DNA from: C7867-001 sp035533615
GTDB taxonomy: Bacteria; Patescibacteriota; Minisyncoccia; Phycocordibacterales; Phycocordibacteraceae
Reading direction: 5' to 3'
DNA length: 55,404 nt
Assembly (NCBI GenBank): GCA_035533615.1
Contig: DATLTM010000023.1
Location: 1 to 55,404, forward strand
Made by a program: the position numbers and the translations under genes. The notes beneath the pieces were generated by a model. The model searched no databases. It saw only the letters and a program-made list of their open reading frames with translations, and was not told where the DNA came from. This document shows positions 40,261 to 48,534 of the stretch, in pieces. Within the stretch, counting starts at the first letter, position 1, and the number at the start of each line of letters is the position of its first letter.

Positions 40261-41004
40261 ATGAAGGAAACGAGACTCATTATGGGTATGCCAATCGAGA
40301 TAGAAATCATAGGCGCCGACGTACGGGCCATGCTCGACGCCGCGTTTACATATCTCACTGCCGTTGACGAGCGCTTCAGTACCTATAAAAAGAACAGCGA
40401 AATCTCACATATCAATCGCGGCGAGCTTGCGCCTGGAGCTGCAAGTGCGGAAATGAAAGAGGTCTTCGTTCTTGCTGAAAAGACAAAGGGAGAGACCGGT
40501 GGATATTTCGACATCCGCCGACCGGACGGCTCGTATGATCCTTCCGGTATCGTGAAGGGCTGGGCGGTACTCAATACCGCCACGCGTATCCGCGCGGCTG
40601 GGTATGAGAATTATTTCGTGAATGCCGGCGGTGACATCGCGATGAACGGGAAGAGCGAAAACGGTGAAGAATGGAGCGTCGGCATCCGCAACCCATTCAA
40701 AAACAGTGAAATTGTGAAGATTGTGTATCCGCGCGGGAATGGCATTGCGACTTCGGGCTCTTACATCCGTGGCGACCACATTTATAATCCGCATAAGCCG
40801 GAGGAAAAACTGCGGGACATCGTGAGCATCACCATCATCGGCCCCGATGTGCTCGAAGCCGATCGCTTTGCGACTGCCGCATTTGCGATGGGGAAGGCCG
40901 GAATCAGCTTCATTGAAAACCTCCCGGGTTTTGAGGGCTACGCGATTGACTCACAGGGCATCGCGACCATGACGAGCGGATTTGGGACGTACACGACTTC
41001 TTAG
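40261..41004 (+). CDS. apbE: FAD:protein FMN transferase ApbE
   Basis: A 247-residue ApbE. Motifs in order: RLIMGMPIEIEI, DERFSTYKKNSEISHINR, SYDPSGIVKGWAV, FVNAGGDIAMNG and GIATSGSYIRGDHIYNP. It splits FAD and attaches FMN through a phosphoester to a Thr in S/T-G-A-T-x-T. Its only visible target here is the FMN-binding protein at 34048. Odd: no signal peptide or lipobox is present, whereas many ApbE proteins are exported, so flavinylation may occur inside the cell before export. It has its own -10 box and follows the speD-like terminator. Confidence 0.93.
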   Translation: MKETRLIMGMPIEIEIIGADVRAMLDAAFTYLTAVDERFSTYKKNSEISHINRGELAPGAASAEMKEVFVLAEKTKGETGGYFDIRRPDGSYDPSGIVKGWAVLNTATRIRAAGYENYFVNAGGDIAMNGKSENGEEWSVGIRNPFKNSEIVKIVYPRGNGIATSGSYIRGDHIYNPHKPEEKLRDIVSITIIGPDVLEADRFATAAFAMGKAGISFIENLPGFEGYAIDSQGIATMTSGFGTYTTS

Positions 41005-41285
41005 ACACCGAGACTGGCGGAAAACGGGCTAATGATAGAATCGAGCGCCGATTGGAAAGATGCAAGCCTTTCAGGTGTGGCGCGCGCAAGAGCAAGGCCG
41101 CGAAGCATAAGAAGCCCCTCCTCGTATGCCTCGGGGCGGGCGGCTGTATGCAATCTTTCAAGTGTGCGATACGCGCGCGCGAGTGCATTGTCATAGCGGG
41201 AAATATCGTCGTGCCTTGCGGCATTTGCACAGCGGGCGACATCGGCACCGAGATTCGCGAAATAAAATGCGGCATCGCGCGTCAT
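41001..41285 (-). CDS. Small helical protein, unknown
   Basis: A 94-residue, mostly alpha-helical, Ala/Arg/Leu-rich protein (DISRYDNALARAYRTLERLH; LLMLRGLALARATPERLASF). No family recognised; the layout resembles four-helix proteins such as HEPN-like or scaffold domains, without catalytic motifs. Its start overlaps the DUF5674 gene stop by 4 nt, so the two are translated together and may form a complex. Its own stop overlaps the convergent apbE end by 4 nt. Confidence 0.75.
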   Translation of the reverse strand: MTRDAAFYFANLGADVARCANAARHDDISRYDNALARAYRTLERLHTAARPEAYEEGLLMLRGLALARATPERLASFQSALDSIISPFSASLGV

Positions 41286-41638
41286 AAGCCTAGAAAAGGA
41301 ATTATTTCTGCCGCCACTTTGCGCACAGCCGCTCGTATTGTTTCGCTCTCGATCTCCATACTCCGATTCCCCTGTACAGGTCGAATATTAATGAGCGAGA
41401 TATATTCTATAGCTGCGTCTCCACTCTCCTTTGGATAAATATTGAAACCCCACATATCATTTTGTTTTGAGCCGTCTGCAATTAGGCAATTATTGGCATC
41501 CATATGCCATTCGCCACCGAGCGCGACCACGCCGCGCTCAATATCAGCGACTCCCTTCACGAGCGAATGATGCCATTCCTTCGCAAGCGCGAGAAGTGTC
41601 CTGCGACTCACTGGCTCACGGGCGATGATAATTTCCAT
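41282..41638 (-). CDS. DUF5674 family protein
   Basis: A 118-residue protein matching the DUF5674 pattern known mainly from CPR and cyanobacteria (recalled, not searched): LLALAKEWHHSLVKGVADIERGVVALGGEWHMDA near the start, then GFNIYP and IEYISLINIRP. Function unknown. It is the first of two minus-strand genes with a 4-nt overlap. TAGTAT at 41645-41650 ends exactly 6 nt before its ATG, another leaderless arrangement. Confidence 0.85.
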   Translation of the reverse strand: MEIIIAREPVSRRTLLALAKEWHHSLVKGVADIERGVVALGGEWHMDANNCLIADGSKQNDMWGFNIYPKESGDAAIEYISLINIRPVQGNRSMEIESETIRAAVRKVAAEIIPFLGL

Positions 41639-41644
41639 GCAGGT

Positions 41645-41650
41645 ATACTA
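41645..41650 (-). promoter_or_regulatory. -10 box of DUF5674 gene (leaderless)
   Basis: TAGTAT on the minus strand ends 6 nt before the ATG at 41638. Confidence 0.45.
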
Positions 41651-41759
41651 TCTTATTTCAGTTTCTAGGGCTTCTGTTTTGGTAGTATAATGTTTGGGTG
41701 ATGCCGCTGGATAAGAATGAGAAACCATGTCTAACGTGTGTTGAGACCTACGTAAAAGA

Positions 41760-42655
41760 TTCAAGACCTTGGAATCACTTTGAGCATTTCTGACGGTGTT
41801 TTGCATTGAAGCGAAAGATGCGGCCGCTCAGTGTTATACCAGTCGATGAAAAGAGGGATGTCTCTCGCATCTTGGAAGCACCATCCTTCTTTCGGCATTT
41901 CTTCTTGTATCGTCCGATTGAATCGTTCGAGATGACCGTTCTCGTTTGGTGAGCGGGGGTGATTGTGCCGGTGCTGCATGCCTTTGCGCACCACATGATC
42001 GGTGAACCAGGTCTTGAACTCAGGACCATTGTCGGTCTGGATCGTCTCAATGTCGAAAGAGAAATACCTCTGCGCCTTTTTGAAGAACTGTACGGTTTGT
42101 TTCGCTCCGATCTTCGGACAGAGTCATGCGTACCCAGTGCGAGAATACACATCAAGCGCGGTATACACGTATCGTTTAATGCCGTCAGCGTCCAAAAAGT
42201 GAATGGTATCCATCTCCACAAGCGCTCCAGGATGATCGGCTTCAGGACGAGGTGCGTACTTCCTCGATCTGGCCCAGGCACTCTTCCTCTTGAGTGGGGC
42301 GCAGTACGTGCTGATGATTCGTTTGACCGATGAGAGGGATACCGAGATGTCTTCTCGTACCAGAAGCGCATGCACCACCTCGGCACAGCGTCTCACCTCA
42401 AGTCGCTTGGCGATGATTCTTGCTCGCAGCTCTTCAGGAAGAGCAGCGGGTGACTTCTTGGGTCGACTCGGTACCGTCTCAACCGTTGTTCGATGACTCC
42501 ATTTCACAATCGCACCTTAGGTGTATCCGAGATACCGAGCAACCTTGCGAGTGCTCCAACCCTCTTTGATCAGTTCTCTCGCTCTGCGCCTGACGTCGGG
42601 AAGTTTGTTGTTTGTGGTGTATGCCATATGCCTTGGGTGATTCCAAGGTATTGAA
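41760..42655 (-). mobile_element. Inactive IS481-like insertion sequence
   Basis: About 896 bp with 19-bp terminal inverted repeats, left TTCAAGACCTTGGAATCAC and right (complement) TTCAATACCTTGGAATCAC, one mismatch. It holds a single transposase frame broken by two stops. No clear target-site duplication is seen. The same TTCAA(G/T)ACCTT end is found in the neighbouring element. Confidence 0.85.
41761..42627 (-). pseudogene. IS481-like transposase, two nonsense mutations
   Basis: One continuous frame of about 288 codons from ATG 42627, interrupted by TAA at 42519-42517 (codon 37) and TGA at 42126-42124 (codon 168). Between and around them the protein is well preserved: HTH KLPDVRRRARELIKEGWSTR, rve core with VEMDTIHFL, QTDNGPEF and NGHLERFNRTIQEE (the DDE triad). 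The intact relative at 43065 has Glu where the TGA stands. Since the genome encodes RF2, the TGA should act as a stop. Confidence 0.88.
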
Positions 42656-42664
42656 CCATTACGA

Positions 42665-42697
42665 CCTATTGACTTCCTGCAAATCAATAGGTATTAT
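42665..42697 (+). promoter_or_regulatory. Sigma-70 type promoter with internal operator
   Basis: TTGACT (42669-42674), a 17-nt spacer and TATTAT (42692-42697). A perfect 8-bp inverted repeat CCTATTGA (42665-42672) / TCAATAGG (42684-42691) overlaps the -35 and fills the spacer, so a bound repressor would block polymerase. Confidence 0.65.
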
Positions 42698-42763
42698 TCT
42701 TTTCAGAGACGCTTCAGTGTTCCGATAGGCCTTTTCTTTTCTTACAAATTCAAGGAGGTTAGA

Positions 42764-42931
42764 GTGCGCGGAAAAAAGGAGAGATTTGTGGCAGTTGTTG
42801 CCTACGTGTATGCGGGGGCGGTGACCCTCGGATACTTTTGTGTGTTGTGTCTTGGAATGCTGGTAATGGAGCCAGCACGCCTACTGAAGAAACTCGTTAT
42901 CATCCCCATGCAGACTAAGCATAAACAATAA
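42764..42931 (+). CDS. Small membrane protein (55 aa) between two ISs
   Basis: A 55-codon gene starting GTG with a near-perfect Shine-Dalgarno AAGGAGG 5 nt upstream. The product MRGKKERFVAVVAY... has a basic N-terminus, one membrane helix of about 25 residues (AYVYAGAVTLGYFCVLCLGML) with two Cys, and a basic tail ending QTKHKQ. A good promoter with operator lies before it and a terminator hairpin after it, so it is a complete small transcription unit. No family recognised; a toxin-like or regulatory small membrane protein is possible. Confidence 0.65.
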   Translation: MRGKKERFVAVVAYVYAGAVTLGYFCVLCLGMLVMEPARLLKKLVIIPMQTKHKQ

Positions 42932-42955
42932 GTCTGCATGCCGCCCAACTAAAAG

Positions 42956-42986
42956 GCCGCCATTTCCGATATTCCGGTATGGCGGC
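42956..42986 (+). terminator. Terminator after small membrane protein gene
   Basis: An 8-bp stem GCCGCCAT / ATGGCGGC with a 15-nt loop that can itself pair (CCG/CGG). Followed by TCCTCAT, so the U-tract is poor. Confidence 0.6.
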
Positions 42987-43024
42987 TCCTCATATGTACT
43001 TAATATGTCAATGTAGCGTAATGT

Positions 43025-43947
43025 TTCAATACCTTCGCAACACGTATCCATTAAGATTGCGAACATGGCATATACAAAGAACCCGCATCTCCCGAAGGTC
43101 CGCATGGAAGCGGTGCGGCTCGTGAAGTATCGAAAGTGGACTATTAGGAAAGTTGCTCGGCATGTCGGTGTCGCCGCAAGCACCATCTCTCGGTGGTGCA
43201 AGAGCCCGTGGGGCACCGGCTGGATTCCCATACCAACGCGTTCATCGCAGCCGAAGAGCAGTCCCAAAGCTCTTCCGGCAGAAACGATAGACGCCATCAT
43301 CAAGAAGCGTGTCGAGTACCGCCGTTGCGGCAAGGTGATACACGAGATGTTGAAACGAGACGGTATCAATGTTTCTCTTTCGTCAGTGCAGAGAGTGCTG
43401 TCGCGCACCAGTCTCCTCAAGAAAAGGAGTCCATGGAAACGACCGCACGATGCGACCCCAAGACCGGAAGCAGCGAGGCCTGGCGCGCTCGTTCAGGTCG
43501 ATACCGTGCATTTCCTCCTTCCCGACGGCTCTCGTCTGTATGTGTACACGCTCATCGATCTCTTCAGCCGTTGGGCATATGCAGAAGTGATAGAACGCAT
43601 CGGAGCAGAAGCTAGTGCTCGACTTGTCCGGAGAGCACAAAAAGCCGCCTCGTTTAAATTCGAGGTCATTCAGTCCGATCATGGGTCAGAATTCTCGACG
43701 CGCTTCACGCATCGCTTGTTGCGTATGAAAATAGGCCACCGGCATTCGAGAGTCCGCCAATCAAACGACAATGCGCACGTCGAGAGGTTTAACCGAACAC
43801 TTGAAGAAGAATGCTTGGACGAAACCGCCCACACTGTTCCAGACTTCAGGGCCGCACTCAAAGTGTATTTGCCGTTCTATAACGGCGAACGATTGCACAT
43901 GGGTATTAATTATCAAACTCCGCTTGAAGTGTTGCGAAGGTCTTGAC
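43025..43947 (+). mobile_element. IS481-like insertion sequence, apparently intact
   Basis: About 923 bp. Terminal inverted repeats read TTCAATACCTTCGCAACAC on the left and GTCAAGACCTTCGCAACAC on the right (complement), two mismatches in 19. One intact transposase gene fills it. No obvious target-site duplication. The element is related to, but clearly distinct from, the dead copy at 41760. Confidence 0.85.
43065..43946 (+). CDS. IS481-like transposase
   Basis: A 293-residue DDE transposase. The N-terminal HTH (WTIRKVARHVGVAASTISRW) recognises the ends; a second helical segment (SLSSVQRVLSR) follows; the rve integrase core has Asp in VQVDTVHFLLPDG, Asp in IQSDHGSEF and Glu in NAHVERFNRTLEEE. 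Full length for the family and without frameshift, so it may be active. Its last codons (VLRRS-stop) run into the right inverted repeat, as in its dead neighbour. Confidence 0.93.
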   Translation: MAYTKNPHLPKVRMEAVRLVKYRKWTIRKVARHVGVAASTISRWCKSPWGTGWIPIPTRSSQPKSSPKALPAETIDAIIKKRVEYRRCGKVIHEMLKRDGINVSLSSVQRVLSRTSLLKKRSPWKRPHDATPRPEAARPGALVQVDTVHFLLPDGSRLYVYTLIDLFSRWAYAEVIERIGAEASARLVRRAQKAASFKFEVIQSDHGSEFSTRFTHRLLRMKIGHRHSRVRQSNDNAHVERFNRTLEEECLDETAHTVPDFRAALKVYLPFYNGERLHMGINYQTPLEVLRRS

Positions 43948-44082
43948 CACTAAACGTGTAGGCCTTGCTTTATCTTTTACGGATGTTATATTTAATAGTA
44001 GTTTTGAGTACTATAAATAAGCGCTCAATAATCTGCTCTTTCTATAACCATATAACCGTTCATCTCACGAGGAGCAGTCGAA

Positions 44083-45051
44083 ATGACACGCATGACAGTG
44101 ATCAAACGTCCGTTGCACGAGCAGCGGATTCAGGAAAGCTCGACTGAGGAAACTCTCGAGTATGAACGGTTGGCATGGCCGTACAGGCTCGCGCTACCCA
44201 TGATGTTTCTCTTCGCCGTCTATGTGCACCTGAAGAAAGTCTTTCTCAAGCTGTTCGGCATAAAGCCAGCGGTGAATATCTGGCTATTCGACGGCGTCAG
44301 CATCAACGGTCACCGAGTCAAGGAGGGCGCGGCGCAATGGTCAGCGCTCGATGCCGTCTATAACTTCAAGCAAGGAGAAGGTGGAAACATCTTCTCTCGA
44401 GCAGTCGATTCGTTCTGGCTGAACATCCGTAATGCGCAGGCAGTGAGGAATCGGCTCATCCTTGTAAAACAGCAGCTTAAGGTTGCGATCCTTGATGCAG
44501 CTCGCGAGCGCCATAACGGCGAGCCGATTCGGATTCTTTCGCTTGCAGCTGGAGCTGCACAGGGAGTAATCGAGGTTGTGGCGGACCTGTTTCCTCGCGG
44601 CATTGCCCTCGGGGTGGTGCTTATAGATCAGGACTCGATCGCGCTCGCACACGCGCTTAAGCTCGCTAAGCGGTACGGCATCGGTCACCTATTCCAGCCC
44701 ATTAGAGGCGATGTGCGTTTCTTTGATAGGAATCTCGGGGGCCAATTCTCGCCAGAAATAATAGAGATGTGCGGTCTCATGGATTACCTAAGAAGTGGCA
44801 TTGCCACTCGGCTCATCAGAAAGATTTACCGGGCCTTACCTCCTGGGGGGACCTTTCTTACTTGTCATATTCATCCAAACGCGGAGAGTTATTTTCTCCG
44901 TCACGTGGTGGATTGGAAAATGCTGTATCGGACTCTCGAGGAGTTCGGCGATATCTTGGTTGAGGGAGAATTTCTCAACCCGTCGTTCTTCACTGAACCA
45001 CTCGGCATTCACTCCGTGGCAGTCGCGAAGAAGGTCTCATCTGTTCTTTAG
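44083..45051 (+). CDS. SAM-dependent methyltransferase-like protein
   Basis: A 322-residue protein. After a hydrophobic N-terminal stretch (YRLALPMMFLFAVYVHLKKVFL) that may anchor it to the membrane, a Rossmann-type domain has motif I as IRILSLAAGAAQGVIEVV, acidic motif II GVVLIDQDSIALA and the motif III region IRGDVRFFD; the C-terminal part has PPGGTFLTCHIHPN. This fits a class I methyltransferase with an altered GxGxG loop. Substrate unknown. It has a GAGGAG Shine-Dalgarno 8 nt before the ATG and a terminator behind it. Confidence 0.75.
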   Translation: MTRMTVIKRPLHEQRIQESSTEETLEYERLAWPYRLALPMMFLFAVYVHLKKVFLKLFGIKPAVNIWLFDGVSINGHRVKEGAAQWSALDAVYNFKQGEGGNIFSRAVDSFWLNIRNAQAVRNRLILVKQQLKVAILDAARERHNGEPIRILSLAAGAAQGVIEVVADLFPRGIALGVVLIDQDSIALAHALKLAKRYGIGHLFQPIRGDVRFFDRNLGGQFSPEIIEMCGLMDYLRSGIATRLIRKIYRALPPGGTFLTCHIHPNAESYFLRHVVDWKMLYRTLEEFGDILVEGEFLNPSFFTEPLGIHSVAVAKKVSSVL

Positions 45052-45069
45052 CGGCCGCAATTGGTTGTA

Positions 45070-45101
45070 TCGGGATGCTACACTGTTGGCATCCCGATTT
45101 T
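45070..45101 (+). terminator. Terminator after methyltransferase-like gene
   Basis: A perfect 9-bp stem TCGGGATGC / GCATCCCGA with a 10-nt loop, then TTTTCTTTT. Confidence 0.9.
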
Positions 45102-45112
45102 CTTTTATCGAT

Positions 45113-46672
45113 ATGAATTTCTTCGCCCTGTCAGCTATTGTCAATGCCTTTACCAGCTTGATACTCGGCACGCTCGTCATCTTTCAGGGTCGCAATCGAA
45201 CTTATAGCACTTTCTCTCTATTTGCATTCGCCGTTGCACTTTGGAGTATCTTTTATTTCCAGTGGCAGCAAGCAGGAACCGCAATCCAAGCTCTCTTGTG
45301 GTCGCGTTTGCTTATGGCAGCCGCAGCGTTCATCCCATTCTTTTATTACCATTTCATAGTCGCTTTTCTCGATATCGAACGTCGACAGCGTCTATCGGTC
45401 TTCTTCGGATATGGTTTCGCTCTCTTCTTCTCGATCGCAAGTTTCTCGCCGCTTCTTGTTACAGGCGTAAGCCAAAAGCTTTCCTTTTCTTTCTGGCCAA
45501 ATCCAGGACCGCTGTACTCGTTGTTCCTGCTGATTTGGTTTTTCTACGTTATTCTTGGCACAATATTGCTTTTTGAGCGCTATCACCGATCTCAGGGCGA
45601 AATACGTGCCCAGATAAAACTCATTCTATTCGGTATGATCGTTGGATATCTCGGTGGTGCGACGAATTATTTCCTATGGTATGGCGTTCCTATCCAACCG
45701 TTCGGGAACATCCTCGTTTCATTTTACGTCATTATGGTGACCTATGCCATTTTGCATCACCGCCTATTTAATATGAAAGTCATTGCATCAGAACTTACCG
45801 TCTTTGCGCTCTGGCTCTTTATGTTCATCCGCATGCTGCTCTCAAATTCTGTAACGGAGCAATTTATCAACGGTAGTTTTTTCCTTGTGGTTCTTGTCGT
45901 TGGGACTCTTCTTGTCCGGAGCGTAGACAAAGAGGTCGAACAGCGGGAACGAATACAAAAACTTGCCGGAGACTTACAGGAAACGAATGAGCGACAAGAA
46001 GAGCTCATGCACTTTATCGGGCATGAGGTGAAAGGATTCTTGGCCAAGGACGAGGGGGCGTTCGCGGCAATCTCGCAGGGTGATTTTGGCGTACCGCCGG
46101 ACGGAATCAAATCATTTGTTGAACAAGCCCTCACTCAGTCGCGCAACAGTGCCCGGTCGGTGACGGATCTACTCCTCGCGTCGAATCAGAAGAAAGGGAC
46201 GATTTCGTATGTGAAAGAGCCGTTTGACCTCAAACCGCTCATGGTGGAGGCGGTGGGAAATGCAAAGTCCGCGGCGATGCAGAAGGGACTCTCTCTTTCC
46301 TTCGTCGCTGATGACTCGTCGTATCAGATGAGCGGGGACAAGGCACAGATTAGCGACCATGTATTACGCAATCTCATCGACAACGCAATTAATTACACGC
46401 CCTCAGGTTCTATTATCATTTCGCTCAAGAAAGAAGATAGGAAGATTATTTTTTCAGTAAAGGATTCCGGCATCGGTATAACGGAAGAAGACAAAAAACG
46501 CCTCTTCACCGAAGGTGGCCACGGCAAGGACTCACAAAAGGTGAATGTCCATTCCACCGGCTACGGCCTCTACATCGCGAAGAACATTATCACGGCCCAT
46601 GGTGGTACTATCCGCGCCGAATCAGAAGGAGAAGGGAAGGGCGCGACCTTTATTGTGGAATTGCCCGCATAA
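45113..46672 (+). CDS. Membrane sensor histidine kinase
   Basis: A 519-residue kinase. Residues 1-260 form eight or so membrane helices like the 7TM-type sensor region, followed by a short coiled coil, a HisKA domain with the phospho-His in MHFIGHEVKGF, and a HATPase domain with N-box NLIDNAINYTP, G1 DSGIGI and G2 GYGLYIAKNI. I chose the ATG at 45113 after the terminator; a longer open frame upstream overlaps the methyltransferase and is not coding. No response regulator is adjacent; the orphan CheY at 8793 is a possible partner, which is pure inference. Confidence 0.92.
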   Translation: MNFFALSAIVNAFTSLILGTLVIFQGRNRTYSTFSLFAFAVALWSIFYFQWQQAGTAIQALLWSRLLMAAAAFIPFFYYHFIVAFLDIERRQRLSVFFGYGFALFFSIASFSPLLVTGVSQKLSFSFWPNPGPLYSLFLLIWFFYVILGTILLFERYHRSQGEIRAQIKLILFGMIVGYLGGATNYFLWYGVPIQPFGNILVSFYVIMVTYAILHHRLFNMKVIASELTVFALWLFMFIRMLLSNSVTEQFINGSFFLVVLVVGTLLVRSVDKEVEQRERIQKLAGDLQETNERQEELMHFIGHEVKGFLAKDEGAFAAISQGDFGVPPDGIKSFVEQALTQSRNSARSVTDLLLASNQKKGTISYVKEPFDLKPLMVEAVGNAKSAAMQKGLSLSFVADDSSYQMSGDKAQISDHVLRNLIDNAINYTPSGSIIISLKKEDRKIIFSVKDSGIGITEEDKKRLFTEGGHGKDSQKVNVHSTGYGLYIAKNIITAHGGTIRAESEGEGKGATFIVELPA

Positions 46673-46710
46673 ATTTCCGGCTTGAAGGAGACAGGTGGTA
46701 ACATAAATAC

Positions 46711-48504
46711 ATGCCTGTAGAAAAGAAAAAGCCCGCACGCGTCGGGGCGGTGCTTCGCGCGTACGGCAAAGCGGCGTTCGAGTACCCGCGATTCCTCGGT
46801 CTTACCGTTGTTGCCGCGATAACAATCGAAGCGGCGGGGATTGTTGCGCCGCTCTTTCTGCGCCAGTTCATCAACCTGCTCTCCGGCGGCACGCAGGTGA
46901 CGGCAACGGTACGCGCGCTCTTCATTACGCTCATATTTTTTTCAGCGACGAATCTCGTGGGCTGGCTCGGCCAGCGTGTACGCCTGTTCGCGGTGAACAA
47001 GGTTGAATCTAGGACGATGGTTGACCTCTACAAAGACGCTTTCAATTATCTGCTCGGCCATTCGCACGAATTCTTTATTTCAAACTTTACCGGTACGCTC
47101 ACCCGCCGTGTGACCCGCTACGCGCGCTCGTTTGAACAGGTGTACGACAATCTTTTTTTCAATTTCCTTCCCGCATTCCTGTTCGCCATCGGCATTATTG
47201 GCGTGCTCTCTGTGCGCAGTATTGCGCTCGGCGCGGGGCTTTTTGTCTGGACGGTCGTGTTCGTCTACCTGCAATTCGTCATGATGCTTAAACGTCAGCC
47301 GTTGCGCATTGCGCGCGTTGAGGAGGACAGCCGAGTGACCGGATTTCTCTCCGACGATGTTCTGAATCATTCAACCATTACCTCGTTTGCCGCCGTTCCG
47401 TTTGAGAATTCGCGTTTAGCAGAGACCGTCAAGGGTTGGTACATCGCGACGAAGCGCGCGTGGGACGCCGACCTGTGGATCTACGGCGTGCAGGGGTTGC
47501 TTGCCGTCGGCATAGAATTCGGTCTTCTCGCAGGTGCCATCCTGCTCTGGCAGAGGGGACTCGTGACGGTCGGCGATTTCGTGCTCATCCAGATTTATAT
47601 CCTTGGTCTCATCAACCGCATCTGGAGTATCGGACAGAATATGCGTCAGCTTTACGAAGCCTTTGCCGACGCGACCGAGATGCTGGATATCATGGAATTG
47701 CCGCACGGTATACAGGACGTACCGAATGCTTTGCCGCTCACCGTATCGCAGGGTGCAATCACCTTTGACCATGTGCGGTTTGAGTACCACGACAACCAGG
47801 AAGTGCTCCGCGACTTCACTTTCGCCATCGCACCGCATGAGAAGGTGGCGCTCATCGGCTCTTCGGGTGCGGGGAAGACGACCATCGCAAAACTCCTCCT
47901 GCGTCTCTACAATGTCACAGGCGGCGCAATACGAATCGATGGCCAGGACGTTTCCCACGTAACGCAGGAGAGCCTGCGCAAGGCTATTGCATTTGTCCCG
48001 CAGGAGCCGATGCTCTTCCACCGATCGCTTATGGACAACATCCGTTATGGTCGGCAGGAGGCCAACGATGACGAAGTCATTGAGGCGGCGCAGCGAGCGC
48101 ACTGTCACGAATTCATCAATCAGTATCCAGAAGGATTTCAGACGCTCGTCGGCGAGCGCGGGGTGAAACTTTCAGGCGGCGAGCGCCAGCGGGTCGCCAT
48201 CGCCCGCGCTATTCTCAAAGACGCGCCAATCCTCATGCTCGACGAAGCGACGTCAAGCTTGGATTCAGAATCGGAGCGACTCATCCAAGAGGCGCTCCTG
48301 CGACTGATGGAGGGGAAGACAGTCATCGCTATCGCGCATCGGCTCTCCACTGTGATGCATATGGACCGCCTCGCTGTGATAGAGAAGGGCACGGTTACTC
48401 TTTCTGGTACGCATGACGAGCTCCTCGTACACGAAAGTAATCTCTACAAGAAGCTCTGGGAGATTCAGGCCGGCGGCTTCATCCGAGGGAATCAGATTGT
48501 CTGA
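46711..48504 (+). CDS. ABC exporter, fused permease and ATPase (MsbA/MdlB-like)
   Basis: A 597-residue half-transporter. Residues 1-310 form the six-helix ABC_membrane domain; the nucleotide-binding domain has Walker A IGSSGAGKTTI, Q-loop VPQEPMLF, signature LSGGERQRVA, Walker B ILMLDEATSSLDSES and the His switch AHRLST. It should homodimerise and export lipids, peptides or drugs. TAACAT ends 6 nt before the ATG. It lies upstream of the tRNA cluster and is transcribed in the same direction. Confidence 0.95.
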   Translation: MPVEKKKPARVGAVLRAYGKAAFEYPRFLGLTVVAAITIEAAGIVAPLFLRQFINLLSGGTQVTATVRALFITLIFFSATNLVGWLGQRVRLFAVNKVESRTMVDLYKDAFNYLLGHSHEFFISNFTGTLTRRVTRYARSFEQVYDNLFFNFLPAFLFAIGIIGVLSVRSIALGAGLFVWTVVFVYLQFVMMLKRQPLRIARVEEDSRVTGFLSDDVLNHSTITSFAAVPFENSRLAETVKGWYIATKRAWDADLWIYGVQGLLAVGIEFGLLAGAILLWQRGLVTVGDFVLIQIYILGLINRIWSIGQNMRQLYEAFADATEMLDIMELPHGIQDVPNALPLTVSQGAITFDHVRFEYHDNQEVLRDFTFAIAPHEKVALIGSSGAGKTTIAKLLLRLYNVTGGAIRIDGQDVSHVTQESLRKAIAFVPQEPMLFHRSLMDNIRYGRQEANDDEVIEAAQRAHCHEFINQYPEGFQTLVGERGVKLSGGERQRVAIARAILKDAPILMLDEATSSLDSESERLIQEALLRLMEGKTVIAIAHRLSTVMHMDRLAVIEKGTVTLSGTHDELLVHESNLYKKLWEIQAGGFIRGNQIV

Positions 48505-48534
48505 ACAGGATGTGTTTGGTAGTGTTCTCATACT

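Noticed and set aside
42124..42126. In-frame TGA inside the left transposase as possible recoded codon (glycine code or selenocysteine)
   Set aside because: RF2 with SPF/GGQ is encoded at 49962, many genes here end in TGA, the intact relative has Glu at this position, and a second stop (TAA) breaks the same frame. A pseudogene is simpler.
43965..44147. 60-codon frame after the second IS
   Set aside because: Overlaps the start of the methyltransferase-like gene, which has a proper Shine-Dalgarno; no protein-like features.
44795..45112. N-terminal extension of the histidine kinase to 44795
   Set aside because: It would overlap the methyltransferase gene by more than 250 nt and cross its terminator; the hydrophobic sensor domain begins at the ATG at 45113.
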